Source: Corallochytrium limacisporum
Lineage: Eukaryota; Opisthokonta
Direction: 5' to 3'
NCBI GenBank assembly: GCA_002811645.1
Contig: PDIP01000030.1
Span: 32,514 to 96,513 of the forward strand
DNA length: 64,000 bases
A program made the position numbers and the translations under genes. Every line of letters begins with the position of its first letter. The first letter of the stretch is position 1. The notes beneath the pieces are model-generated. The model saw only the letters and a list, made by a program, of their open reading frames with translations. It was not told the DNA's origin and searched no databases. This document shows positions 40,127 through 52,978 of the stretch, one piece after another.

Positions 40127-43100
40127 CTTTGGATAGCAGCGAAATTCACTACCTTTCATAGAGAATAAACCATGAGCCGGTGTTCCGGTACCTTTTGTAC
40201 TGACCGCGACAAATCTGAGCTCACGGAGTCAAAGACCTCAATAATGGACTCCCGAGAACAGCAATTGGACTCCGGGCCTCAGCTTTCCGTAGCTTAGCGG
40301 CGCATCAAACGCCTGCTACAAGAAACGTGTTCTAGCATCCTAAACACGTCAAACGCTCTTTCCGACCAAACAACTGAAACACATCAGAGGATGGTCTCTT
40401 TGCTTATGCATACCTTTGAGCTTTCTTGCCTCCCTTGGCCGGGTTGGAACCGGTGCGTTCGTTGCTCTGTTCGTAGTTGCACAGAATCCGCCACATTGTT
40501 TTACAAAACAAGTAGAGCAGAGGACAATGCTGTCCACAAGCAATGTACCCCGTCCAAATGAAGCAGGCATCCCGACAGATTAACTCGCCTCCATAGCCAA
40601 TTGCACCTGAAGTCTGCGCTCAGTGCCGGTGTCGATGTTGTGTGGCTTGCTCATACCATCCACTACCATGTTTGTCACCTGCAACGCCTACTCCTGTCTC
40701 TTTGCGCCGCTGCTTCGGTAGGGGGCCCCGCTCTTGACACCATGTTCCGATGGTGTCATGGCCAAGAGTCTCTCCAGCACAGTAGGATCGTACCCACCCC
40801 TCGAACAAAGCATCGAAAAGGGGCATACCCCTTCGGACTCCTAGCCGAGAGCAAGCTTGATTTAGATCTCACAAAGATCAGAATGAAGACATGTGCGCTC
40901 AGGATCACAACGTGCAGGAGCATCCTATACATAACGGCCGATCCGTGTGTGTAGCCAAGCTGCGGCTCCTTAATCCCAAATTGTTTGGACGTTTGTGGAT
41001 CTTGGGCAGGTGACGCAAAAAGGAGCGGGACGACCAATAAGTTGGACCACCTGTGGTAGTGGAAGGAGCAAGACATAAGTCAAACTTGGAGATGTTCATA
41101 ACTTTTCCACTCACCAACTATTGATCTGCGACATCGTTACTGATGCATGCAGATGACTTCGGCAGGACCTAAACAGGTCTCGATATAGCCCAACTTCAGA
41201 TGACATGGTTCTGTTGCCTTGACAGATTAGAGTGTTTCTTCGTCTTCAGTCCCGCGAACTTGCGAATGGAATGGTCGTGGTGAAGATGATTAGGCAGTTG
41301 TAGCTAATCGATTTTGCCTTTGCCCAAAACAAAGCGCCCCGGGCTTCATAGCGGAGCAAGTAGGACGACCACAGCTTCACACCGCTGGCAGCCTGGCCAC
41401 CCACACCCTCAGTGTCAGAAAGGCCGCCAACTCCCGACTCGGCTTCCGAAGTCTCAATCAATTCAAAAGGGTCAGGTGCGAGTATCAACTGTTTCGATTG
41501 TGTCTCCTTGTCTGGTGTCCCTTTCGAATTCAAAATACGAGGGCCCCCCCCGTCATCTTTGTGTCTACTGCCGAGCCAGAAATGAAACTTAGCAAACAAT
41601 AAGTATGTCAGCTCCTGTGTCAGTAGCCCTCGGCCACAAGATTTGTTTCTTGGACCCCGCGGGTCCCGTGTTCGGGAACTGACCGGCACAAAAGACTACG
41701 GACTCGTACGGGTGGGGTTGTGGACCCAGAAACTGGGCTATCTTCCCTACGCACGGACTGTATGACTTTCTTCGTCGACTCCTATTGTCCCCTTCCGCCC
41801 ACTTCTCTGCGGCAAGAAGGATTGTCTTTGGCCTGGACAGATTACGAGACCTGGACGTCGTAGTGGCATAAGTTTTGGTTTCATCACAACTCCAAAGAAA
41901 CACTGGTGCATAGTGAGCGAGAGAAACGTTCTCAAAGAAAGGGTTAGTTGAATCCATCTACCCGAAACAGGCGATTAGATTTCCGTACTGGGAGTTCCCA
42001 TCCAAATTTTTAAGATCTGGAACTTCTGTCGGAGTGCTCCAGCAAGCCAACTATCAGTTCAGGAACTGAACTCCGAAGGGATCTCGCGACATTGTGGTCA
42101 GCACCGTGTGACGGAAGGCCCAAGGGGACAGCAGGAGCCTTCTCCAACAGATTGGAATGGACCGCCAGCTAGCTATGTAGCAATCATTTCATCATCAAAG
42201 TCATCACCCAACATCCAAGCTCGGCAATGTGATGCAAACAAGCTTTGGCATTTCTTGATGATGTCGAGATGGCATGGCTTGGTCGGGGGCTGCCAGGTTA
42301 CCCCACATTTCTCATGGCCAGCGGAGAACCTCACACACATTTTAGTAGGTACACATTGCCAAATATATTGCGAGAGATCCAGCTGCGCGTTCTCAAATCA
42401 AAATGCTGCCAACTGCCACACCCAACCGCTTACTCTGCTTCCGTTGGTCCCTCATCGTCTGGCGTACAAATCGTCATTAACCGTTCTTGCCATGCTGAAG
42501 CATCTTCGGTACCCTGTTTTTTTCCCTTTCGACGCCACAGTTTTAATGTCGACGCGGCAATAGAAGAGGATCCGCAGCCAGCGCTCTTTTGACCGCAGCC
42601 AGTCCTTGTTTTCTAATGTAGGAATCATCATCAAAACTAACAGCACAGACTTGTCGGTGTTGGGGGGTACTATAGCAATTTTTCTTGTGACGTCTTTTGC
42701 AGGCATTCCTTCGTTCCTCGTATTTATTGGATTTCATGCCAAAGTTTGAGGTGTGCGCACATCGCTAACCGTTGAGGTCCCGAGTGGAAAATTTCTACAC
42801 CGTTTTGTTTCAAATTCATGTATAAAATTCTTAGTTTCATGGGAGGTGTGCTTGCTCTAGAAACACGGTACGAAACACGCTTGCTCCTTTAATAGAAGGA
42901 CGAATGAATAGTATAATTTCATTCATATTAACAGTGGCCTACTCTGTTTCCCCTGTTGAAACGCGAAACCCGCAGCATCACACCTCCCACTACAACGAAG
43001 CATCTAGCATCATCCAACACATCCACCCCGTCGAAGGAAAAGTGTGCATCTTTCGCAATGGTGCATCACTCTGGCATCATCACTGACATCAAAACGTGCA

Positions 43101-46100
43101 TACAAGGAAGCAAGACTTCCATGTAGTCAATAAACTGCTGCGAACTTGCCTTGGACAAACTCACCATCTGGAACCGGCGCATGGTGGCTCGTAGTGGTAA
43201 GCATACAATGTACATTCTCTTCAGTCGGCATGTGTGGGATGCAATGATGTCAAATGCATGCTTGGGACACGCAGGTACGGTGAAACATCAGCAACGATAG
43301 ATGGAATTTGATGAAGTCCCTGTGTTGTGAAGATTCTTCTCGTACCCATGCGTATACACACTAAAGAAGAAACGCCTGCAGGATGTGTCGCGAAATGGAT
43401 ATAAGCGGGAAGAAAAGTGAAGGGAGTAGGTGGATATTGCTGGTGGATGAAAAAGAATTTTGTGATTTTTTCATGCCGCACACATGGTGTTGGCCCGCAG
43501 TTTCTCACATGGGCTCGTTCGTGTGTCCTCCTACCACTCTCGCACAAGGACAGAAGCTCATATTTGGCTATTTTCTTGGTGTGTATATGCCAATTATTAG
43601 GTCCTTCGGGGAGAATGCAATGATTAGGCATTGGATTTCTTTAGGGTTTAGCTAAATGTCTTCAGTTGGCTGTGTTCGCCAGAAGAGTTCGATATCGACA
43701 AACGAGAGATATGCCGGTGAGTATGACCAGGCAGCTGTTGATGTGAACACAGGCCACTGATTTGTCTTCACCGTCTGCGAAGGAAACACTCAAAGACTAA
43801 TCCTTCGAGTTTTGCCCTGAAACTTCTGATGAGCACTAAATGAAATACACCTTAAGAATTCAGCCCCCACAACTCATGTTCTCGACATCTAGCTCATGTG
43901 GCAATATGGTGGAGAAGCAGTTAAAGGAACAAGAGCAAATCTGCACTACACGAATACTTAGCGACCCGGGAGCAACATTCTCAGTACACGAAAGACTCTT
44001 GCACTCTCTTTGGCTTCACTGTGCCTTGGCACGGGTCACGAGGTAACACACTGCTTTCCTCCACTAAGAGAAATAATCTCGTCCGAATTCTCACCGGCGT
44101 GATATCTGTGCAACCACAGAAATATCTTTGAGGGTACGGCGCAGGACGAGAGCAAATACTCTTGATGGACATCCAGGGAAACAGCTGTAAGCAGTGAACG
44201 ATAGACTTGGTCGGTGAGAGCCAACTGGATGGGAGAGAATTTGTCTGTGCTCAGGGCTCAGGATCAGTTTTTTGCACAGTGCTCTAGTGATCCAATGCAT
44301 GCTTGAGGATGTTCGATGGGTTATGTGGGCATTTCAAAGGTTGAGAGAACCATAGTAGACCGGCAATGAAAATGCGTTCAACGAAGAGAGGACGTTCGCC
44401 GTTCATCAAACCTCCCAAACAGAACATCATCTCCCAAAGTTGGCAGGTTCTGATCCAGGAGAAGACACCGGCGGTAGGAACTGCTGGGCCATCAGAGTAC
44501 AAAACAATTTGTTGTTGACTGCAGACATTGCAAATTTTCGTCGGGTTGTTCTTCGGGAGGAAAACTGAGAAGAACAGACTTAGTCAACATAAGAGTACTG
44601 GTCATTGTTCAGTAAATAGGTGTATTGCAAGCTTCTCCACGATGAATTTTCGACTTCTCCCGCGTAACGGGAAGAGGAGAGCTAAGTGCATACCAACGCA
44701 CCGCACCCTTCCTTGGGGCCTCCTTCTCTTCTTCAACAGAACCAACTCGGTGGCCCGACTCTACCAACTTGGTCTTCCTGTTCTATATACCCCGCCCCAC
44801 GCGTTCCACGTTTTCGGTCCCCCCTAGGGATTAAATGTCATCAACTTTCCTTATTGACAAGGATCCTGCTGGAAACCACGAAAGCGTTCATTGAACATGG
44901 CTTGTGACCACCTGACTCAAGAAAATACGAGAAGAATTTAATGCAAAATCCATATAAAGTGCACAAACCGGTATCCTGGAAGATCAACAATTTTAGGAGC
45001 CAATTGTATCCCGATTCTCGTATTCATAAACGATAGGGTGAATGAGCGAAATGGGGCAACTACCATAACCTTCAAGGAGGAACAAGAAGCTGATAGTAAC
45101 AGACCAGGTCCGATACTTATTGGATCAAGTCCGGTTTATGAGCATCTCTCTTTGAAAGTATTTGCTTATATAGGTAGCTTCCTCCAGTGACTGTCCGTGG
45201 GCTTGTGCATTGATTTTAAGTTGGCGCGAGTCAATTCTGATACAACTCCATAGGCTCTTCGTCGATTAATCGTCCATCCATGCTGAGTCCTGCTTTACCG
45301 TGTGGTTTTGTCTTGGTCCACGAGGAGTGTCCAAAGCTGCAGCGGAAGTACGGAGAACAAAACAATGGAGCAACATCATTGAAAACTTGGTAAGACGCTT
45401 CGGTTTGTTTCTGTTGACTGATTCTCTGAAAGAGAGTTTCCCATGCGATCGCGCGTTTGTGGTTCTGTCTAGCAGCAATTTTCCTGTTGTATTGCTGACA
45501 ATTGCACTGGAAATCTGCATATGCGTAAGGAACAAACTGGCTGCGGCGACAAAATTGTAGTGCAATATTCCCTCAGGTTCTGCAGGCTACCAATTTCCCC
45601 TGCAAACCTCTACCCTTCCTTGTTTCCAATGGACAAGGATCAGAGCTGCCATAGATACTGCATGTAGTATATCCCCACGAAACGGAGCAAGGGGAAAGAT
45701 CGAATCCCATGCTACGCCCATGTTTCCGCACACGGCCAAAAAGTCCATCTTGAGAATGCGGTTGTGATGTCCACTGAAAGACAGACCTTCGGGACCGAGA
45801 CACCGGGGTGCGTGGGTGTGTGTGTATGTGTTTGACCGGAGGCATCTGGGCACAACTGTATTTGTGCAAGAATGCGGGGGCGTTCCGAAGTGAGCGTCTG
45901 AGAGCGCATGTCTGAGAGGCGCAACATCGGTGACAGTGTAGGGCAATATTCGTCCGCGACCACAAGCGCGTGCAGTCACGGACCCACACAGACGAATACC
46001 GGAGACCGGGGATACTACCAGGGATCTCTGGTCAGGGACATCCCAAGCTTGACATACATACAAAGTCCGCGGTGATAGACACAGACGACAACATGACAAT

Positions 46101-49100
46101 CCCATTTGTCTACGGGTGATTGTGGACGTCCACACCAACTCTTATAACACAAATCCGTACAATGCATAATGAAGGGAAACGCGAAGTAGGTCTGACTTCA
46201 GGCCAAAAGATTGAAGCGTCTTATGTGGGATCTTGGTCCCCAGCGAAGTTGGCGGAGTCGGCGAGCCAGCCCCTATGAAGCACTTTCTCCTGATTATATA
46301 CTCTGTATCTCCCTTCAATTTTTTCCGGATGATGACTTTCTACTTCTTGTTGACTGATACCCTCGCCCATTCTGTATGTATGTTCGGCTGATGGAATGTC
46401 TGAACATTGAGATACTGGTCCGGCCAGATCATCTATTATAAACCTACAAAAGTTCAAAGAGACATCGTGCAATATTTACAAAAAGGAAGAAAAACATAGT
46501 ACCGTCGATATCTGACGCCAACTAACGCCCAAACATGCGCTTGTATGGATTAAGAAGCGTGCTTGATTTCACATTAATTTCAAGCCAACCCAATAGAGAA
46601 GAACGATGAGTGACCATTCCTGATCCCACAGGGAGCTCCGCGGGGCAAGATCAACTACAAGCCGCCCCAACCAACTCGCAAACCTCGGAATTGTGTATCG
46701 GGTTTGCTATCTTCTTTACGCTCTCCGCTTTGCGTCTGGTTGCGTTACTGTGACGTAGAACGGGTTGCGAATATCAAGTCAATTACACAGACCAAGGACA
46801 ATTTGATGGAAGCACAGGCAATTTCCGTTCTCCGCGATCAGACATCTAGTTTGTGTGGGAGGTGCAAATGGCAACACAGCAACGGACTCCATCCAGCTGT
46901 CTCATTCACATGGCCGACCCTACAATAACTTAGTTTGGTGTAGATAATGATGTGCATAGTGTCAACTACACGTCGACACTTCATGTCCATTGAACAAAAG
47001 ATTCTGTTTACAGCAACCACAATACACACGGAATGACATTTTCGTCGAGTCCTAGGCATCCTCGTGCCCTTTTTCTATCCTCGGTTCTTCCCCTTTCTGT
47101 TCCACGATTGAAGCATGACTAACATAGTACCGGCACTCCTGTACGTATCCACAGAAACAGATGCCGATTACAACATTCTCAGAAACACTGTGATACAGCA
47201 TATGTGGCTCAACAAAATCGAGCACTTCACGACTTCCGGAACACACCCTCCCACTACTGAAGCGACTCTGTTGGATTCCCTGAAATTGTTTGAGCCCATG
47301 TAGTGTCCTTCCCATGTCTGAGAAGTGGTGGGACTTACAAACCACCAAAGACAGCATGGAAAGTCAAGTACTACTGGGATGTATCATGTCAGCTGATGAT
47401 GACGCTGGGAAGCAATATGGTAACATATTTCAACTATATGCCGGCTACAACTGTACTGAAGAATTGCGGGGAGTTTGGCATCATCTGCAGGGGTCGGCAA
47501 TGTCTTCGCGGTCTCTCAGTCCTGAGGAGAGCTTGTGAGAGCTTCATTGACTTTAAGGGATTTCTCCCAGTCTGTGACATTTGTGCCGCGCACAAGTGAA
47601 TGGACGAGACAGCGATGACTCTACCAGATTATATTTGTGCGAGTTTCTATATTTACAGAGACATTTATGTTGACAATCTTGGCAAGAAGCGTACATGGTG
47701 TTGGCGTTCCGCTTTTACTGCAGAGAACAAGAGGGAATACTTTGATCACCAATACATAAAGGATACGCTGATGAATTTAATATTGTCGGATACTACTTTA
47801 CTCCTCCTAAGTCAAACGGTTTACTTACCTCCAAATGTGTGAGAAGGGGACTGGAGGCCCTGCTCTTACGTTCGGAATGGTTTCAATCGGTCCGTTAAGA
47901 ATTCAAATAACGTGGTAGTGGCACGTCTTCTTCCGAGCTGCAGTGAAACAAATACACCGTGTGGACTGTCGTTGGTCTCTCCGTTTTCCTTTTCAAACTC
48001 ATGATAATGCCGAGGGTATCCCCTCCAGACACCTTCTATTTTTTATTGTATATTACAATTCAAGGCCGTATGGAGAACTCATATTTTCCAGACTAGGTCG
48101 TCCCGCATGGGGTGTTTGCCACGTACGTTCCACTCTCCCTCCCCCCCACACACGCATATTCCCTTATCTGTCACAGTTTTGATGTTATTGTTTGATGATT
48201 CCCCGAGTCGTGCAAACCGGTATCGCTTTACTGCCATCTTGACAATATTGTAAGAGTGTGTATGCGTGTGATGTGTGGGAGCGTTGGACGTCGACACTAC
48301 AAGAGCTGACATCCTTATGTAGCAAAGTCAGGCAACAACGTCTCGTAAAGAATTTTACTCCATGTGGGTGTATTGTATATATTCAATACCCTTATATCTA
48401 TTACCACCCCGAACCTTTAAATCTATTGCGGCACTATACAGCATCGCGGTCGGAGAGCGTCGGCTTCGAGTGAGACAAAGGGTGTGGATCTGTCTATGTA
48501 GTGCCATTGGCTGATTGTGTGGTGATGGGTATGAAGAAGAATGTGTCTGACCATCCTACTTGTTTCATGATGCTTTCTGCAGTCCTTATATAACTATTTT
48601 CTACATGCTCAGTATCTGAAAATACGTCTACTGTGTTACATACATAGCAAAAAGCCACTGTGCGTGGATGTCCATTCGGAGTGAAATGGTTCTCACACAT
48701 GCAGAGGATTGCGAGCAAAGTGAATCCTAAACATTGTACTATCCATTATCAGTATATCGCAAGAGTGGTGTTTACCAGAGGCAACGGCAAGAGGGGTACG
48801 AAACGGAAGACGTCAAACTGACCCTGTGTTTGTTTTCATATTAGCACACTGCAAACTTTTTTTTCAAACTGTGGTGGGGGGAGAAGGGGAGGGGCGGTGT
48901 TTCCACACTCCCAACGACGCCCTCCATGACCAGGGCCCTCACTTCTTTGTTCCAGCCTAAATGTTAGCCTTTCGGTATATAGAACGACTGACTGCTTATC
49001 CAAATACCAAAACCAAAACCGACAATACTCTCATGCGCTCGTGGATATAACAAAGCCCGAAAGGGGACACCGAACCGCACAGGAAGGACGCGAACAAGAA

Positions 49101-50693
49101 CTGCACACCCCCGTAATCTATATCTCCCTCCTCTGCACCCGTACACTTACATACACTTTCTCTATTCCAATAGAATGATAGGTTCCAGTCTCTGAAAGTG
49201 GACGTTTCAAATTCAAAGGGTGTGGTTTTTTTTGTATCATACACAGGGCCAAGAGGAAAAAGACCAGCCGTAGCCTGAAGACCAGCCGTGGCCTGAAGAC
49301 CAGCCGTGGCCTGTACTCTGCACACTATGACACATTTAAGTTCGGACAAGTCTGTCCTTATTTTGACCTAGTCGTGCAATTTTTGGGATTTTCACTGGTT
49401 GCCGACATTCCCCCGCCCCCTCGGCCTATCTCATTTGGGAGTCCGGGGTTAGCTGACCGTGAATGCTTGCTCGGGGACCAGCCCATGTATTTGTGGACGA
49501 GCGCTGTAGTTGCCAAGAGAATACTCTTCACCTCGGCAAACTCCCAGAGGGTACGAATGCTGCTAGGGGGATACCTAGCGCAAAGTGGAAAGCCGCAACA
49601 GGAGCAAAGTGACAGGTTTTTGAAAAAGGTTTTTGACGGGTATGCTCGGGCTCCGTGACCTTCTGTTGTTGGTTTGGTAACTGTTGAGAAGTAAATTTTA
49701 CCATGTCCACAATTTCGGGCCTCGTGGCTATAGTTCTATAAGAGACCAGCAGTGGTAGTGTGACGCAAATTTCAATTCAAGTCTTCTGAACGAAGTGTTC
49801 ACTAATGGGTTGGCCCCGTAGGTAGATGGTATCGCAATTTTTGTGAGCTCTAAGCAATAGTGTTTGACTCTGTGAAAGAGGTTTGACACAAACAAACGGT
49901 CTGCCGCTGTCGTCCACAGGTTGAGATACATTGAAGGTTGGTGCCATTGTGCTCAAGAATGATATCCATTGATGGGCACCCAGCTAGTGTGGTCGATGTG
50001 GTTGTACTAGTATTTGGAGGTCTATTGGTGATCACTGGATCAGGGTGCAATAGGGCGTGGCGATCATCAGCATCACTACCAATCTTCTCTAATTGAACGT
50101 AAAACCAACGAAGGATGGATATGTTGATGATCATATTAAATATACATGCTGGGGATGGATGCTGGACATCACAAAACACACGCGCAAGGAGAGGCATTGT
50201 GACTGCATGATTGGTAAAGGCGAAGTAAACAAATCTATAAGACGGTAACCCAAACAAGGTCTCTTACGATGACGGATATATGTGTTCAGAGCTGCGTAAA
50301 AAGGAGAATATCAGAAAACGGGACGAAGACGAAAGAGTGATTTACGCTCGCGCCATCCACCCAAGCCGGATGAATGAAGCGACGAATAAGGGCCCGGGCT
50401 GACGGTCTAATTCCTGTGGTGGAGACGTCTCCTAGACTTTTTTCTGGCGGTGTGATCAGTTTTAAGTTTCCGTTTTTGTCGTTTGTCACTTTATGGTCAC
50501 CCTCTGTTTACAACCCCCGTATTGGTCTAACCAAGGATAGAGTGCGTGATGGTCCCATGCTCTTCTGTAAACCTTCGTCGTCGTCTCCGGTGGATTGTTT
50601 CCACTTGCATTCACTTCGTGAGCAATTGTTCGGATTGTCTCCTCCGCCCCTCACTTCGTTTGTTCTCTCCATGCCTGTCTGAAGCGAGAGGTT
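40127..50693. other. gene-poor region, about 10.6 kb
   Basis: No open frame exceeds about 150 codons, and none shows a family motif, coiled coil or credible domain on either strand. The base composition looks more AT-rich than in the flanking genes. I see no transposase, reverse transcriptase, terminal repeat or RNA gene. A three-copy 18-base tandem repeat lies at 49260-49313, a short TG-rich stretch near 45818, and a long pyrimidine/purine mix elsewhere. The two minus-strand frames at 41246-41957 have some protein-like stretches but no supporting evidence. Confidence 0.55.
49260..49313 (+). repeat. 18-bp tandem repeat, three copies
   Basis: The unit AAGACCAGCCGTGGCCTG occurs at 49260-49277 (one mismatch, A for G), 49278-49295 and 49296-49313. 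Because 18 is a multiple of three it gives a repeating six-residue peptide in an open minus-strand frame, but no gene is otherwise supported. Confidence 0.9.
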
Positions 50694-50709
50694 GGGGGGG
50701 GGGGGGGGG
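50694..50709 (+). repeat. poly(G) tract, 16 nt, at the edge of an assembly gap
   Basis: Sixteen G, then A and five more G, run directly into unknown bases. The other side of the gap starts with C-rich sequence. The gap was probably caused by this homopolymer-rich DNA. Confidence 0.85.
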
Positions 50710-50715
50710 AGGGGG

Positions 50716-50953
50716 NNNNNNNNNNNNNNNNNNNNNNNNNNNNNNNNNNNNNNNNNNNNNNNNNNNNNNNNNNNNNNNNNNNNNNNNNNNNNNNNNNNNN
50801 NNNNNNNNNNNNNNNNNNNNNNNNNNNNNNNNNNNNNNNNNNNNNNNNNNNNNNNNNNNNNNNNNNNNNNNNNNNNNNNNNNNNNNNNNNNNNNNNNNNN
50901 NNNNNNNNNNNNNNNNNNNNNNNNNNNNNNNNNNNNNNNNNNNNNNNNNNNNN
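50716..50953. other. assembly gap (238 N)
   Basis: Unresolved bases. The left flank is G-rich and the right flank C-rich, so any open frame drawn across this gap is an artefact. Confidence 0.99.
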
Positions 50954-51859
50954 CCTCCCCCTCCCCCCCCCGCCCTTTTTCCACTCACCCTCCGCCGGAG
51001 AGGCGGCCACCTCACCGTCAGCTCCTCCCTCCCCCTCCCCACTTCCCGGGGGAATGCCGCACCAGAGGGCAGCAGGGGGAAGCAAAACGAGCCAATGAAC
51101 GCGGAGGGTGGGTAGGAGAGAGAGAGCTGGCGGAGGTGGACCCCCCCCCGGGGCGGGGGGAAGGAACACATTTTTTTCTTTCTTTTTCATAGCACGGCCA
51201 CCTCTCACAAACACAGCCGGGAACTCTCTCAACAGACGACGGTTCAGTGTATAAACTCCGGCCTCAGCCAGAAGAAAACCAGCACTACGGGCGCAAAGTT
51301 GCGGGGCTCAGCGGCACCAGTGTGTAAAAAAACCATTCAGGGCTTTGGCTTCTTCCGCAGGGAGAGAGGGGACCCGACAGAAGGAAAAAAGACAAAAATG
51401 GCTGTATCAAATTCATGCGACAGAAGAAAATTTTGAAAGGGAGGATGAGGAGGGCGAAAAACACACACGTACAACGGAACTGGAGAGGTGGGGAACGAAT
51501 TACTGCGGTGCGTGAGTGCGCAACAACGTTTTTACTTTTCAGGGACATCCCCCCCCCGGCAAAGAAAAGTGTGTGTGTGTGTCAAAGATCAGGGTTCCGG
51601 AGGTCTCGACCAATGTCAGAAGCACTTTCGCGTCTTGTGCGCTCAAGTGTCGCCATCCCCCTTTTCACCCCACATTCATCATTTTTATTGCCTTTCCCCC
51701 TTTTCCCGTGGATTTTGATGCAATAATGAACGGCGTGTCTCAAATTGGTGTGCATAGGGATATGCGAACGGGTGTGGTAACCGAAAGATATATAAAGCAT
51801 ATAGGATCAGGTACATGAATGAGCTTTTCTTGCAAGGTACCTTGTAGAAGCAAGTCAAA
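50954..51859 (+). promoter_or_regulatory. upstream region of the CREB-like bZIP gene
   Basis: This GC-rich stretch contains C9GGGGCGGGGGG at 51141-51160 and a short TG repeat near 51573. It ends with a TATA box, GATATATAAAG, at 51787-51797, about 65 bases before the bZIP start codon. No gene is seen in it. Confidence 0.5.
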
Positions 51860-52354
51860 ATGTGCCAAGGACCGTACACGTACAATCCGGCTCAGACCGC
51901 CTCTGCCTCCACTTACAACATGGACTCCAAGTCGGAAGAAGCAAAGAAGGAAGAACGCCTGCAGAAGAACCGGGAGGCAGCCAAACTTTGTCGCGCCAAG
52001 AAGAAAGAGTATGTGAAATGCCTTGAGGATCGAGTTAAGAAGCTCGAAAACTTGAACCTCGCCTTAATTGCTGAACTGCGCACTGCCCGCCAGGAAGTTA
52101 CCCAGATGCGCCAGCAGATGGATGGTGTCCAGTCTGCCCCTCATCCTGGCCCCCCTGGCATGCACAAGCACCAAGTGCCCGTACACCCCGGAGACCCGCA
52201 CATTGTAGGACCGTACTCAACGCCGTCCGCAAGGAGCTGGGATGTCGAGCAAATAACCTCCGGATCAAACCCGCAACTGTATGGAGCCCCTCTTGGACAG
52301 CCTGTTGGTGGCGCTAACACCGAAAAATATCAACATTCTCCTTTTCTCAAGTAA
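51860..52354 (+). CDS. CREB/ATF-type bZIP transcription factor
   Basis: This 164-residue protein has a bZIP domain near its N-terminus (about residues 32-85). The basic region NREAAKLCR fits the NxxAAxxCR rule. The following KKKEYVKCLEDRVKKLE is nearly the sequence of animal CREB/CREM/ATF1 and differs from the Gcn4 and Yap types of yeasts. Zipper positions L55, L62 and L69 are spaced by seven. The rest is Pro/His/Gly-rich (about 92-164) and likely disordered. Animal CREBs carry the bZIP at the C-terminus after a kinase-inducible domain; here no such domain precedes it, and a TAG lies five codons upstream in frame, so an additional coding exon would require splicing. A TATA box sits about 65 bases upstream. 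Confidence 0.85.
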   Translation: MCQGPYTYNPAQTASASTYNMDSKSEEAKKEERLQKNREAAKLCRAKKKEYVKCLEDRVKKLENLNLALIAELRTARQEVTQMRQQMDGVQSAPHPGPPGMHKHQVPVHPGDPHIVGPYSTPSARSWDVEQITSGSNPQLYGAPLGQPVGGANTEKYQHSPFLK

Positions 52355-52537
52355 TTCATCATAACATAGTCATATTACATATTTAATCCATGTGTACATA
52401 ACCTTCTGTGTAATGGTCAGTGTCATGCCTCCATGCGAGCTGCGACGACCATGAGCGGTGCGTGCATGTGAACTAATGTCACATAAAGGCTAGACATGCA
52501 CCATAAAGATATGCTAGTCATACCGAACGTAGAGTCT

Positions 52538-52978
52538 TCATGAAGGCTTCCATTCCTCGGGTTCGAAATCTGTTCCTTTCTTGCGCTGCCTGGTCAGCTC
52601 CATATTTTTGTTTGTCTGATACTTGGGCATGGCAGCATGGACTTGTTCCTCCACATTGGTAGCACCTGGCCCAAGAGCAGCTAATTCCTCAGCTTTCAAG
52701 CGTTCCACATTATCAGCCATCTTTTGTTTCCGAGCGACGTCTTGGTTAAGCTCTTGCACAGAAGGAGGTTCTTGTCTCGACCTGCGCAACCACTGTTCCC
52801 ACTGGAATGGAATATCAGGCTGTGTGAAATCCGGGCTACCATCCGGCAGGTCATATCCGCGCTTTTCTCTGCCACCTTCCATGTACTTGTAATAAATTAT
52901 TCCTTGCAGATCCTCTCCAACAATTTCTCTTTTTGGGCGGAACATGCCGCCAAGAGCTACTGCAGCACGGCGCAGCAT
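52538..52978 (-). CDS. NDUFAF2: NDUFAF2-like complex I assembly factor (NDUFA12 family)
   Basis: This 146-residue protein belongs to the NDUFA12/NDUFAF2 (B17.2-like) family. It has GEDLQGIIYYKYMEG near the N-terminus and IPFQWEQWLRRSRQEPPSVQEL (quoted in part) around residues 56-77, the block that defines the family. The extended charged tail and the lack of the NDUFA12 C-terminus favour the assembly factor NDUFAF2 (mimitin), which occupies the NDUFA12 site in a late complex I intermediate. The N-terminus LRRAAVALGGMFRP is compatible with mitochondrial import. It is convergent with the bZIP gene. Confidence 0.8.
   Translation of the reverse strand: MLRRAAVALGGMFRPKREIVGEDLQGIIYYKYMEGGREKRGYDLPDGSPDFTQPDIPFQWEQWLRRSRQEPPSVQELNQDVARKQKMADNVERLKAEELAALGPGATNVEEQVHAAMPKYQTNKNMELTRQRKKGTDFEPEEWKPS

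Noticed and set aside
41246-41957. Two overlapping minus-strand frames with protein-like stretches (for example DPFELIETSEAESGVGG)
   Set aside because: No domain, no convincing intron joining them, and frames of this size are expected by chance in 10 kb. Could be revisited with RNA data.
50508-51232. Several open frames spanning the first N gap
   Set aside because: They exist only because unknown bases contain no stops.
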